This document shows, piece after piece, positions 17,080-24,499 of a stretch of DNA of 24,528 nucleotides. The stretch's first letter is position 1; the number at the start of each line of letters is the position of its first letter. The notes under the pieces were generated by a model that saw nothing but the letters and a program-made list of their open reading frames with translations, ran no database searches and had not been told where the DNA came from. A program made the translations under genes and the position numbers. Origin of the DNA: JBCCCJ01 sp039029315 (GTDB lineage: Bacteria > Bacteroidota > Bacteroidia > J057); assembly GCA_039029315.1 (NCBI GenBank), contig JBCCGK010000143.1, positions 1 to 24,528 of the forward strand, written 5' to 3'.

Positions 17080-18297
17080 TTACTTCGGTTGTACTGAGCC
17101 ATAGGTCAGTTTACGCCAAATATATTCCAGCGGACCTTGCTTAAATCGGCTCAGCCATGCACGGCTGAACAACCACTGTACCAACAAAATCCCAAAAGCA
17201 AACAAAGGCAGAGATGCAAATGGCACTTCACGCATCAAGGCAAAACCATATCCGAAAAACAAGAAAACTGCCGTTACATTCTGAAAGATGTAATTCGACA
17301 GGGCCATACGCCCAAGAATGGCAAGATTGCTGAATACAGACTGGGCTCGACCAGATGCCCAGATATACACAAACAGCATCGAAATTGCCAAGGCGAAAAC
17401 CGTAGCACCGATATGATAGATAAAGCCAAGAAGGAGACCAACCTCACTAAAGCCGCTCGCCCAGCCATATTGGCCTTTGATGATCGCGTAAGCAATATGA
17501 GTAAGCAAACCGATTACGCCAAACCAGATGGCACTCCTGGGCACAGAGATGTCCTTGTTCCGAATTTTCGGCAACCAGTGTCTTGCTAATAACAGCCCAA
17601 TCAGAAACAAGCCCATCACATGAAAATATCGACCAAACATCAAGTAACTCATCGCCCGTGGTATGGCCACAATGATATTGATGTGAAAGACTTCAAGGGG
17701 ATTATCAGAAGTACGCATCTCAAGCAGACTTCGGTCCCCATAGCCCCAATGATTTTGCAAATCTGCCGAAAGTCGACTCAGAGATCCCCAAAAGGAAGCC
17801 TCTGGTGTGAGATACAATATTACATGCATGACTAAGGGAATCGTCAACAAGACCAAAATCCAGCGCATCAGTGCACGATTTGAGACATTCATAAATAAGG
17901 GCAACAGCATCCCCAGCAAGCTATAGAGCGTAAGGATATCTCCATTCCAGATAAAGTACATATGGATCAAACCGAAGCAGCACAATACGATCATGCGCCG
18001 ATACCAATACCCCATAAAGTTCTCATTTCTGCTACGAAAACGCTCCAGTTGTAGGGCAAATCCAAGGCCAAACAGGATGGAAAAAATCGAGTAAAACTTG
18101 CCTTCCACAAACAAGTCTATGAAAAATAATACTGCACGATCTAATATTGGTAAGGCGGGTATTTCCTCTGTGCTATAGGTGTTGTATCCAATAAAGCTGT
18201 AGAGGTTTGCAGCCAATATGCCGAACAGGGCAAAGCCTCTGAGCGCGTCTATGACCAGAAGTCGTTCTGATCCTGTTGTTGGTTTGATTGGGGACAT
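17080..18297 (-). CDS. DUF418 family multi-pass membrane protein
   Basis: A 405-residue polytopic inner-membrane protein of the DUF418 (YeiB-like) family. It opens with RLLVIDALRGFALFGILAANLYSF (about 12-35). About ten hydrophobic segments follow, and the DUF418 C-terminal signature is present (ILGRMALSNYIFQNVTAVFLFFGYGFALM). Function is unknown for the family; a transport role is commonly proposed. Its promoter carries a Zur box 53 bp upstream of the ATG at 18297, so it is probably induced under zinc limitation. No terminator is visible after it, so transcription may continue into the operon beginning at 16942. An export or membrane function for a zinc ligand is only a guess. Confidence 0.9.
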   Translation of the reverse strand: MSPIKPTTGSERLLVIDALRGFALFGILAANLYSFIGYNTYSTEEIPALPILDRAVLFFIDLFVEGKFYSIFSILFGLGFALQLERFRSRNENFMGYWYRRMIVLCCFGLIHMYFIWNGDILTLYSLLGMLLPLFMNVSNRALMRWILVLLTIPLVMHVILYLTPEASFWGSLSRLSADLQNHWGYGDRSLLEMRTSDNPLEVFHINIIVAIPRAMSYLMFGRYFHVMGLFLIGLLLARHWLPKIRNKDISVPRSAIWFGVIGLLTHIAYAIIKGQYGWASGFSEVGLLLGFIYHIGATVFALAISMLFVYIWASGRAQSVFSNLAILGRMALSNYIFQNVTAVFLFFGYGFALMREVPFASLPLFAFGILLVQWLFSRAWLSRFKQGPLEYIWRKLTYGSVQPK

Positions 18298-18350
18298 GAT
18301 GGTGTAGTAGTAGTGTTCTATGTTGCAAACATAAATGAATTATTTACTAA

Positions 18351-18365
18351 TGCAACAATGTTGCA
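18351..18365. promoter_or_regulatory. Zur box upstream of DUF418 gene
   Basis: TGCAACAATGTTGCA, 53 bp before the DUF418 start codon. A half-site, atgttgca, lies at 18320-18327, between the box and the gene. No gene starts on the right of this box, so it serves only the DUF418 gene. Confidence 0.87.
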
Positions 18366-18451
18366 TTAAGCTAACTACCTGGAGGGATTTTAGAACCAAT
18401 AAAGGCGGAAGAAGTGGATGATCGTGACAGCCAGTTTGTGAAGCTATCAGA

Positions 18452-18599
18452 CCTCTTGTTGTTTTGTCAACAAGGAGGATTCCTCGGGGCTTTGTGATGC
18501 TGGGATAGTGTCGGCTCAACCTCCAAGGTATGTGTGCGGCCAAACAGCTTAGACCTCGGAGGAATCACCAGCACACTACCTATCAAATCCTCCGAGGTC
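18452..18599. repeat. two stem-loops in the spacer before DUF418
   Basis: cctcttgttg/caacaaggagg (18452-18461, 18468-18478; one bulge) and a 12-bp perfect pair gacctcggagga/tcctccgaggtc (18552-18563, 18588-18599). They occupy the gene-free stretch 18366-18650 between the DUF418 promoter and the terminator of the T9SS protein gene. Their role is unknown. Confidence 0.45.
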
Positions 18600-18650
18600 G
18601 CTCCACTGTCATGGACGGGATATGGACAGGATGTGTACTTCCCAGACAGA

Positions 18651-18697
18651 AAAAAATCCCGGAGAAAGCATATTTAGAGGATACTACTCTCCGGGAT
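18651..18697 (-). terminator. intrinsic terminator of the receptor/T9SS-protein operon
   Basis: On the minus strand a 10-bp stem (atcccggaga/tctccgggat; arms 18688-18697 and 18656-18665) is followed at once by a run of T. It lies 59 bp after the stop of the T9SS-sorted protein and insulates it from the DUF418 gene. Confidence 0.75.
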
Positions 18698-18709
18698 CAA
18701 TACTCAGCT

Positions 18710-18744
18710 TACATGACAATTTCTTGGTAAAAAATTGTCATGTA
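18710..18744. repeat. 13-bp perfect hairpin after T9SS-protein stop
   Basis: Arms tacatgacaattt (18710-18722) and aaattgtcatgta (18732-18744) with a 9-nt loop, 11 bp past the stop codon. No U-run follows, so it is more likely a 3'-end stabilising hairpin placed ahead of the terminator. Confidence 0.55.
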
Positions 18745-18755
18745 TTAACCTTACC

Positions 18756-20624
18756 TTATAATTTGACAAATCGTTTCACCCAACGTTTGTTGTCATGATC
18801 TACAACAAACATATAGTTCCCTTTCGCAAGCGGTGCAACATTGATTTCTTCTTGTGGGTTATCTATTTCCAGAACGACTCTGCCCATGACATCCATTACT
18901 TGTAATTTGTCTACTTGTTGGCCAAGCGATTCAATCTCCCAGCGAACCAGATCACTTGCTGGATTTGGCCAGAGACGTAGGGCTTGAGAGGCTTGAAGCT
19001 CTGATCTTATGCTGGTTACCGTAGCAATATCAAAGGTCAAATCGATATCGGTATCTCCATCATTGACAGTAGAAGTACTCGATTTGATACCTGGTTGATG
19101 CTTCAAGACCACCCGGAAAGTATCTGACATGGACATGGTACTGCTCGTCATCCATTGGGTAGAAAGACCTAAGGGGAGCATATTTACATCCATGTCATTA
19201 TAATTCACGGGATCATCCCGATCATCTATGTTTCCGTCGCCAGAAGGATTCGAAAATACACCATCGCTCCAGGCGAAGAAGAACTGATGTTCATCGTCCT
19301 CTTCCATGATTTCCATGGTAATGTCTTCCATTTCGATCGAATTGAACAATTCAATGCTCAACTCATACTCCGTGTTTTCAATCAAGGAAATTGGTCCGCT
19401 CACAGTCAAATCCAAAGGACCAGGACCATCGGGATCATTTGCAGTAGCAAATACAGTATCTGTCCCAGCTACCGGGGCGAAGATCAAGGTTACATCTGTA
19501 ATGATCTCTTCTTCATTTTCACAAGGAGGGGCATTGGGATCCAGATCTACAGCAACCCCCCAAGTCAGGTCAATGTCGGTATCTCCATCCATGGCGGTAG
19601 AGGTGGCCGTTTTTATCCCATCAGGCTGGTGCTTGAGCACAACCCTGAAAGTCCCTGAAATGGGTGCGCCATCACATTCGGCTTCCCAGTCCGTAGACAG
19701 ACCTAATGGGAGCCCTCCCCCATCAAAATCATTGTAATTGATGGGATCGGCACTGTTATCGATGTTCCCATCTCCTGCAGGACTTGTCATGGCCTCATCG
19801 GAAAACGCAAAGAAGAACTGATGCTCATCATCCTCTTCCATGATTTCTTCCGTAATGTCTTCCATATCGATGGAATTGAACAATTCGATGTGCAGCGTAT
19901 ATTCTGTACTCTCCAACAATCTGATTGAATCCTGGATCATCAGATCCAAGGGACCAGGACCGTCGGGATCCACTGCCGAAGCAAACACTGTATCTGTACC
20001 AACCGCTGGAACGAAGATCAGGTTAACATCCGTGATGATCTCTTCTTCATTTTCACAAGGGGGAGCAGCAGGATCTTGCTCTACAACAAAATCCCAGGTA
20101 AGATCCAATGCAGTAACCCCATCTGTGGATGCTGATGTAGCAGTTTTTGTCCCGGCCTGATAGGCCAATAAGACACGAAACTCACCGAAGATTGTCGTAT
20201 CACCACATTCAGGTTCCCATGTTGTACTTAGGCCTAAAGGGAGACCGTTCCCGTCCATATCATTGTAATCCATGGGATCAGCACGATTGTCAATGTTCCC
20301 ATCTCCGGCAGGACTTGTCATGGCAGAATCAGTATAGGCAAAATAGAATAGAAAGTCATTGGCTTGTGCCTGGACTGTAGGGACAAGGTCAATCATGCCA
20401 GCCATGAGGCCAATGGAAAGCGTATATTCGGTGCTTTCTGTTAATTTGATACTATCTGTAACTGTAAGTCCCCCACCAGTATCCGTCGCAGTAGCCACGA
20501 CTGGAGTTCCACCCGCTGTGGGGGTGAAGGTTAGGCTGACTTCGGTAACACCTGCTATCTGACCGAATGTCAGATAAGGGAGCAGCAGACCTGCTGTAAA
20601 CAAAAATAGTTGAACTTTTCTCAT
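18756..20624 (-). CDS. T9SS-secreted protein with three acidic/His-containing repeats, zinc operon
   Basis: A 622-residue secreted protein: signal peptide (1-22), three related domains at about 25-184, 198-360 and 376-534, and a type IX sorting domain from about 547 (LRLWPNPASDLVRW to KGNYMFVVDHDNKRWVKRFVKL). Domains 2 and 3 share NSI-(D/E)-MEDIT, EEDDEHQFFFA (263-273, 441-451), GDGNID with DP..YND.D (resembling a Ca-loop), and FRVVLKHQP. Domain 1 keeps the Asp-rich loop but has lost the EEDDEHQ core. The same domain, singly, occurs in Bacteroidota lipoproteins that database pipelines label 'type 1 periplasmic binding fold'; I recall this from pattern only. It starts 28 bp after the TonB-receptor stop, so it is co-transcribed. 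I infer a cell-surface metal binder that passes zinc to the receptor. Confidence 0.85.
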   Translation of the reverse strand: MRKVQLFLFTAGLLLPYLTFGQIAGVTEVSLTFTPTAGGTPVVATATDTGGGLTVTDSIKLTESTEYTLSIGLMAGMIDLVPTVQAQANDFLFYFAYTDSAMTSPAGDGNIDNRADPMDYNDMDGNGLPLGLSTTWEPECGDTTIFGEFRVLLAYQAGTKTATSASTDGVTALDLTWDFVVEQDPAAPPCENEEEIITDVNLIFVPAVGTDTVFASAVDPDGPGPLDLMIQDSIRLLESTEYTLHIELFNSIDMEDITEEIMEEDDEHQFFFAFSDEAMTSPAGDGNIDNSADPINYNDFDGGGLPLGLSTDWEAECDGAPISGTFRVVLKHQPDGIKTATSTAMDGDTDIDLTWGVAVDLDPNAPPCENEEEIITDVTLIFAPVAGTDTVFATANDPDGPGPLDLTVSGPISLIENTEYELSIELFNSIEMEDITMEIMEEDDEHQFFFAWSDGVFSNPSGDGNIDDRDDPVNYNDMDVNMLPLGLSTQWMTSSTMSMSDTFRVVLKHQPGIKSSTSTVNDGDTDIDLTFDIATVTSIRSELQASQALRLWPNPASDLVRWEIESLGQQVDKLQVMDVMGRVVLEIDNPQEEINVAPLAKGNYMFVVDHDNKRWVKRFVKL

Positions 20625-20652
20625 AGTAAATTAAATAAAATGTGTTGGGTAA

Positions 20653-23049
20653 TTAAAAGGTATATTTCAGGTTCAAAATGAAGTTCCGGCCCAGGTTGTT
20701 TGAAAAGTAGCGGAGCCTGTCGGTATAACTCCTGTAGCGAACATTGAAGAGGTTTTTCACCTGGAGCCCTAATTCAAAATTGCCAAAAGTCGATCGCCAG
20801 GCTACATCTGTCAATAAATAGGCCGGCGGAGGTGCTTGTATATCAAAATTCGGAGCATCCTCTGCAAAGCGTGAGATCCCATTTTGGGCAGCGAACAAAA
20901 ACTCATCTATTGTCAAGATTCGTGGATGCCGCGTCTGTTCGAAGAAATAATCAAAGCTTATCGACAATTCGTTTTGGTCAATTCCTTTGATCCTGGGAAA
21001 GAAAGAAAAGGTATAAGCAATATTTGGAGGGGGTTGTTCTGCAAAATTCTCATGCATCCACAGGTAGCTGGCCTTTAGGGTAGAGCTAAATAGGCTATCA
21101 TGTTGGACAAAAGCAGTCAGATCTCCTCCCCATAACAAGGCATCTTCCTGGTCATAAATGAAGTACATAAAGTATCCGCGTGGCGTCCTGGTAAAGCCAG
21201 CAGGTTTTGTATAGATAAAATTTTCGATATAGTTGATATAGGCTGTGAGTTCAAACTGGACCTTTTTCCAATTATATTCATAGGTATTGATCCATTTGTA
21301 GCCAACCTCTGAAGGAACTGCTCGCTCCTCATCTGTCAAAATCCCCTCACTCGTCGTAATGAAATCAAATTCTTCATTTACTGTATATCGCCACAGGCCA
21401 TATTCCAGGACAAAGGAATGTTGCCCAAAACGATAGAGCTCTGCTACATTTGGAGGCCTCCAGGCTGTTCCAACATTTGTTCGGAATAGATGTTTCTTAT
21501 TGAATCGATGGATATAGCCCAAGGTTGCGCTGACATTTCGATAAAATAAGGTATCCCGATAGATGGTATTATCAGGCTCTCGACCTACTACATCAATCTC
21601 AAGATTGTCATAACGAAGCCCCAGCTCTAAGGTATTTTTGCCCCAGTTCACATTCTCGATGAGATATGCGCCATAGCGTTTGCTATCATAATTGGGGATA
21701 AAAGGCACGGTACCGGTTCCCGGCAAATTGTCATTGGCCTGCTTCATCCATTGAAAGCCTATTTTTCCAGTGATTGGTCCCAGATCAGGGTGCCGTATAT
21801 CGGCATCCAGGCTTTCTGTCTTAAGAATCAGGTCAATGTTCGGGGCATCCCCTCTCCGCACCCCAAATTCTCTTCGTTTATTGGTCTGGTAGCCATATTG
21901 AAGCACGGCAGAAAAGTTTTCTTTGACAAAGCTCGCTTTTGCTTTGTACAGATCGTGGGCAGAGGTCAGATGCGGCTTGTCAAAGTCATAAGAGAAAGAA
22001 TCGGTATACAAAGGAGTATCACTCTCCAATGCCCGTTGCATATCCTCCAAATTGCCAAAGACAGATCCCCGTAATATGCCGAGATCTTGTTCAAAATGAC
22101 TATAAAAACCTTCAATGTCCAACTCTGCGAAGGGATGTAAACGAAAGCCTCCATAATATCCCGTTTCCTCTTTTCCGGTATTGGTGAGTAGATAATCCGG
22201 TGTCTGAAGGTCTCCTTGTTTGATATAAGAAGCGCCTCCATACAGTCCTAGCCATTTAAATCCCTGCCTAAGCTCCATCGTCCCTTCGCCAGATTGTCCA
22301 TTGGATTTACCCGTAAGCGAAAATTTCCCTTTGAGGGGAGTTGACAGTTCGACCGGTGTTGGGTCAACCAAAATCACCCCACCCAATGCATCTGATCCAT
22401 AGCGCACCGTTGCAGCTCCCTTTACTACTTGTAATCTGCCAATCAAGGAAGGATCGATTTCAGGCGCATGGTCTATGCCCCAATTTTGGAATTCATGACG
22501 AAGCCCATTGTTGATCAGGAGAATCCTGTTGGAATGCAGGCCATGAATCACAGGTTTGGCGATGTTTTGTCCCGTACTCACCATTGTTACGCCTGCAATC
22601 GAACTGGCTACCTCCCCTAATGAGCCGGTAGATATTTTTTCCAAGGCCAAACCGCTGATCGTTTGACTCGATAGGGATTCCATGTTCGTGCTCGTCCGAT
22701 CGGCTTCAATCACCACGCTTTCCAGATCAAAAGCCTCATCAGGTGCCAGAGAGATCTCGATGAACGGATGATGAAAATCATGATGATGAACAATTGATTT
22801 ATAGCCAGGGGAGGATATAGTTAGGTCATATTCTTTTTCACAAAGTTGCTGAAAGGAGAAATTTCCTAAAGAATCTGACAGGGTAGCCTTGTCTGTTCCT
22901 CTTAATTCAACGCTGACAAAAGCCAAAGCCTCCCTGGAAGAGCCATCAAAGATTCTTCCATCAATCGAAAAATCACAGTCTTGGGCAATAGAGCTTTGCC
23001 AACATATACCTGCACACAGCAGGCCCAGAACAAAGGTTCTTAACATCAT
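20653..23049 (-). CDS. TonB-dependent receptor, ZnuD-like zinc uptake candidate
   Basis: A receptor of about 798 residues: signal peptide (MMLRTFVLGLLCAGI... with SIAQ), a carboxypeptidase-D-like domain (ISLAPDEAFDLESVVIEA at its end), a plug (GVTMVSTGQNIAKPVIHGLHSNRILLINNG, then LQVVKGAATVRYGSDALGGVI), and a barrel ending NFILNLKYTF. A His cluster, HHHDFHH, lies near residues 88-94, in the regulatory domain, and the plug motif RHEFQNWGIDHAPEID is of the type found in ZnuD-like receptors. I chose the ATG at 23049; the frame reaches 23064 only through TTG. It lies in an operon read from the zur-side Zur boxes, between a small exported protein and the T9SS repeat protein. Zinc is the likely cargo, but copper or a metallophore cannot be excluded. 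Confidence 0.9.
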   Translation of the reverse strand: MMLRTFVLGLLCAGICWQSSIAQDCDFSIDGRIFDGSSREALAFVSVELRGTDKATLSDSLGNFSFQQLCEKEYDLTISSPGYKSIVHHHDFHHPFIEISLAPDEAFDLESVVIEADRTSTNMESLSSQTISGLALEKISTGSLGEVASSIAGVTMVSTGQNIAKPVIHGLHSNRILLINNGLRHEFQNWGIDHAPEIDPSLIGRLQVVKGAATVRYGSDALGGVILVDPTPVELSTPLKGKFSLTGKSNGQSGEGTMELRQGFKWLGLYGGASYIKQGDLQTPDYLLTNTGKEETGYYGGFRLHPFAELDIEGFYSHFEQDLGILRGSVFGNLEDMQRALESDTPLYTDSFSYDFDKPHLTSAHDLYKAKASFVKENFSAVLQYGYQTNKRREFGVRRGDAPNIDLILKTESLDADIRHPDLGPITGKIGFQWMKQANDNLPGTGTVPFIPNYDSKRYGAYLIENVNWGKNTLELGLRYDNLEIDVVGREPDNTIYRDTLFYRNVSATLGYIHRFNKKHLFRTNVGTAWRPPNVAELYRFGQHSFVLEYGLWRYTVNEEFDFITTSEGILTDEERAVPSEVGYKWINTYEYNWKKVQFELTAYINYIENFIYTKPAGFTRTPRGYFMYFIYDQEDALLWGGDLTAFVQHDSLFSSTLKASYLWMHENFAEQPPPNIAYTFSFFPRIKGIDQNELSISFDYFFEQTRHPRILTIDEFLFAAQNGISRFAEDAPNFDIQAPPPAYLLTDVAWRSTFGNFELGLQVKNLFNVRYRSYTDRLRYFSNNLGRNFILNLKYTF

Positions 23050-23103
23050 AGGATATCCGTACAAGAAATAAGGAATTCAATCGCGTCTCCGTTCAATGAT
23101 GGA

Positions 23104-23427
23104 TTATCCTATTGGAGGGGCTCGTAAATGAACATAGGAAAAGGAAACCTTGTGAGACGCTTCCTCAATTAAAGGCATGTCCTGGCCCAGAAGAATGGGC
23201 TCTTCAGGCTCTATCGTACGATCTGGGATAATACTTGGTGGGAAAACCAAGTCGCACCATTCGCACTGTTCTTCAAACAAGGAGAAACTCACCTTTGCTG
23301 CTAGAATTTGGACAGTTTCTACTCCTGTCGCTTCCTCTTCACATTTATGCAAATGCCATAAAGGAAACACGAATGTCGCAGAAAGGAGCAGAAAAAAGGC
23401 AGCGATATGTGAGCTAAACTTTGCCAA
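23104..23427 (-). CDS. small exported Cys/His protein preceding the TonB receptor (DUF2946-like)
   Basis: About 107 residues from a TTG at 23427. The N-terminus AKFSSHIAAFFLLLSATFVF is signal- or anchor-like. Metal-type residues follow (HLHKC, CEWC) and it ends in LRAPPIG, an ending seen in small DUF2946-like proteins encoded beside metal TonB receptors. No ATG exists in the front part. The frame can start at a TTG at 23478, but that codon lies inside the Zur box at 23471-23485, so I prefer 23427. The receptor gene starts 54 bp downstream of the stop. It is the first gene of the Zur-controlled receptor operon. Function unknown; a periplasmic metal relay is possible. Confidence 0.65.
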   Translation of the reverse strand: MAKFSSHIAAFFLLLSATFVFPLWHLHKCEEEATGVETVQILAAKVSFSLFEEQCEWCDLVFPPSIIPDRTIEPEEPILLGQDMPLIEEASHKVSFSYVHLRAPPIG

Positions 23428-23470
23428 ATGTTCGAAGCTTGGAGTAAAAGTAGAGAATAACTGGCTTAAC

Positions 23471-23485
23471 TGCAACAATGTTGCA
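23471..23485. promoter_or_regulatory. Zur box, receptor-operon side
   Basis: TGCAACAATGTTGCA in the divergent promoter between the receptor operon and zur. Paired with the box at 23509-23523 at a 38-bp centre spacing. Confidence 0.88.
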
Positions 23486-23508
23486 GAAATAAGAGATTCA
23501 CTTGTAAA

Positions 23509-23523
23509 TGCAACACTGTTGCA
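23509..23523. promoter_or_regulatory. Zur box, zur side (autoregulation)
   Basis: TGCAACACTGTTGCA ending 13 bp before the zur ATG, implying that the regulator represses its own gene and the divergent receptor operon together. Confidence 0.88.
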
Positions 23524-23536
23524 ATAAGTTTACATC

Positions 23537-23929
23537 ATGGGAAAAATCAATAAAACAAAACCACTCATGATTCTGCTAGAGACATTTGAGCAAACCGCTG
23601 ATGGCATCTCTTCGGCAGAGTTGGTCAAGCAGCTTCAGCCAAAAATGAACAAAACTACGGTATATCGCATTCTTCAAAGATTGGAAAAAAGTGGCACCCT
23701 CCATTCATTCAGGGGGAAAGATGGACTCAAGTGGTATGCAAAGCACAAGAAATGCTCCTCTGGTCAGGAGTTGGATACACATCCACATTTTCAGTGTCGA
23801 GATTGTGGGAAGGTAGAATGTCTGGCTTTGGATGTGTCTATTCCATCTATCTCAAACTACAAGATTGATTCTGCTGAATTGTTATTGATTGGGCAATGTA
23901 AGGATTGTATGTCTAAAGATTCCCTATAA
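23537..23929 (+). CDS. zur: Fur-family transcriptional regulator, probable Zur
   Basis: A 130-residue Fur-family metalloregulator. The winged helix is at about 8-70, with recognition-helix residues MNKTTVYRILQRLEKSG. The metal-binding/dimer domain has HPHFQCRDCGKVECL (His82, His84, Cys87, Cys90) and a second Cys pair, CKDC (Cys121, Cys124); the four cysteines form the usual structural zinc site. Its sensing metal cannot be proved from sequence. The target set (COG0523, DUF1826, His-rich proteins, ZnuD-like receptor) points to zinc rather than iron. It is shorter than typical Fur, as Bacteroidota Zur proteins often are. The gene is divergent from the receptor operon and has a box 13 bp before its ATG. 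Confidence 0.88.
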   Translation: MGKINKTKPLMILLETFEQTADGISSAELVKQLQPKMNKTTVYRILQRLEKSGTLHSFRGKDGLKWYAKHKKCSSGQELDTHPHFQCRDCGKVECLALDVSIPSISNYKIDSAELLLIGQCKDCMSKDSL

Positions 23930-24137
23930 TTCTTTGTTTCCAATTATGCTTGCTTGGAGTATAGATTTCCCATGTGACAAGCGTATAGTCAACAAATTGG
24001 CTGACACAACAAAACTATTCTAGCTAGCTTTCCTGGTCTCGAGGCGGAAAATTGGCTTAGAAATATTAAATGGAATGCTCACTTGCCAGATGATTTGTAG
24101 AGATGATCGGCAGTCCCTCTCTCTCCTTCCCTTATTT

Positions 24138-24208
24138 AGAGACTGTTTTGGAATCTGTGCTGAGAATTTTTAGGCTGTATTTTTTTCTCAGACAAGGCCC
24201 TTTTTTGT
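24138..24208 (+). mobile_element. MITE-like element, copy 3 (truncated)
   Basis: The left terminal repeat (agagactgttttggaatctg) and about 70 bp match copies 1 and 2, then similarity ends within the T-run before the central stem. The right half is absent. The orientation is the same as the other two copies. A TA precedes the repeat. Confidence 0.75.
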
Positions 24209-24290
24209 TTTGAATCAATTCACTGACAACCAATACCTTATTCCCCCTATACCTCTATACCCCATACCTTCACCATCCTGCTTGACTACT

Positions 24291-24387
24291 TAAGCTTATG
24301 GTAGTGCTATAAATGTAATGCTCAACTCTAGCTCAGTTCTTTGCAGAATTATGTTCCAGCCTTACATTTGAGGCACTACCAAGCTTA
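24291..24387. repeat. imperfect long inverted repeat, 97 bp
   Basis: The left arm 24291-24318 (taagcttatggtagtgctat...) pairs with the right arm 24362-24387 (...gaggcactaccaagctta), with a 2-base indel and a few mismatches, around a 43-bp spacer. It looks like a small non-autonomous element or a structured transcript. It lies in the gene-free tail 23930-24528. Confidence 0.55.
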
Positions 24388-24499
24388 TTTGTAATTAAGT
24401 AAGTGGGGAGACAAATTTAAATATAAAAAAATCTGACAACTCGCTGTCTGACAGCCCATTCAATATTCATAATTCTTCATTCAAAATTGTCTCCCTCCT

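Noticed and set aside
18320..18327. Half-site atgttgca before the DUF418 gene as a full Zur box
   Set aside because: Only the right half matches; the left half has almost no matching bases.
18452..18744. A CRISPR array, suggested by several stem-loops close together
   Set aside because: The hairpins have different sequences and spacing; no repeated unit and no cas gene.
19840..20160. Plus-strand frames opposite the T9SS protein gene
   Set aside because: They recur with each domain repeat because the coding strand repeats; they are mirror images of the real gene.
23537..23929. Reading the regulator as Fur (iron) or PerR (peroxide)
   Set aside because: All visible targets are zinc-associated families and no siderophore or oxidative-stress genes are near; still an inference from context.
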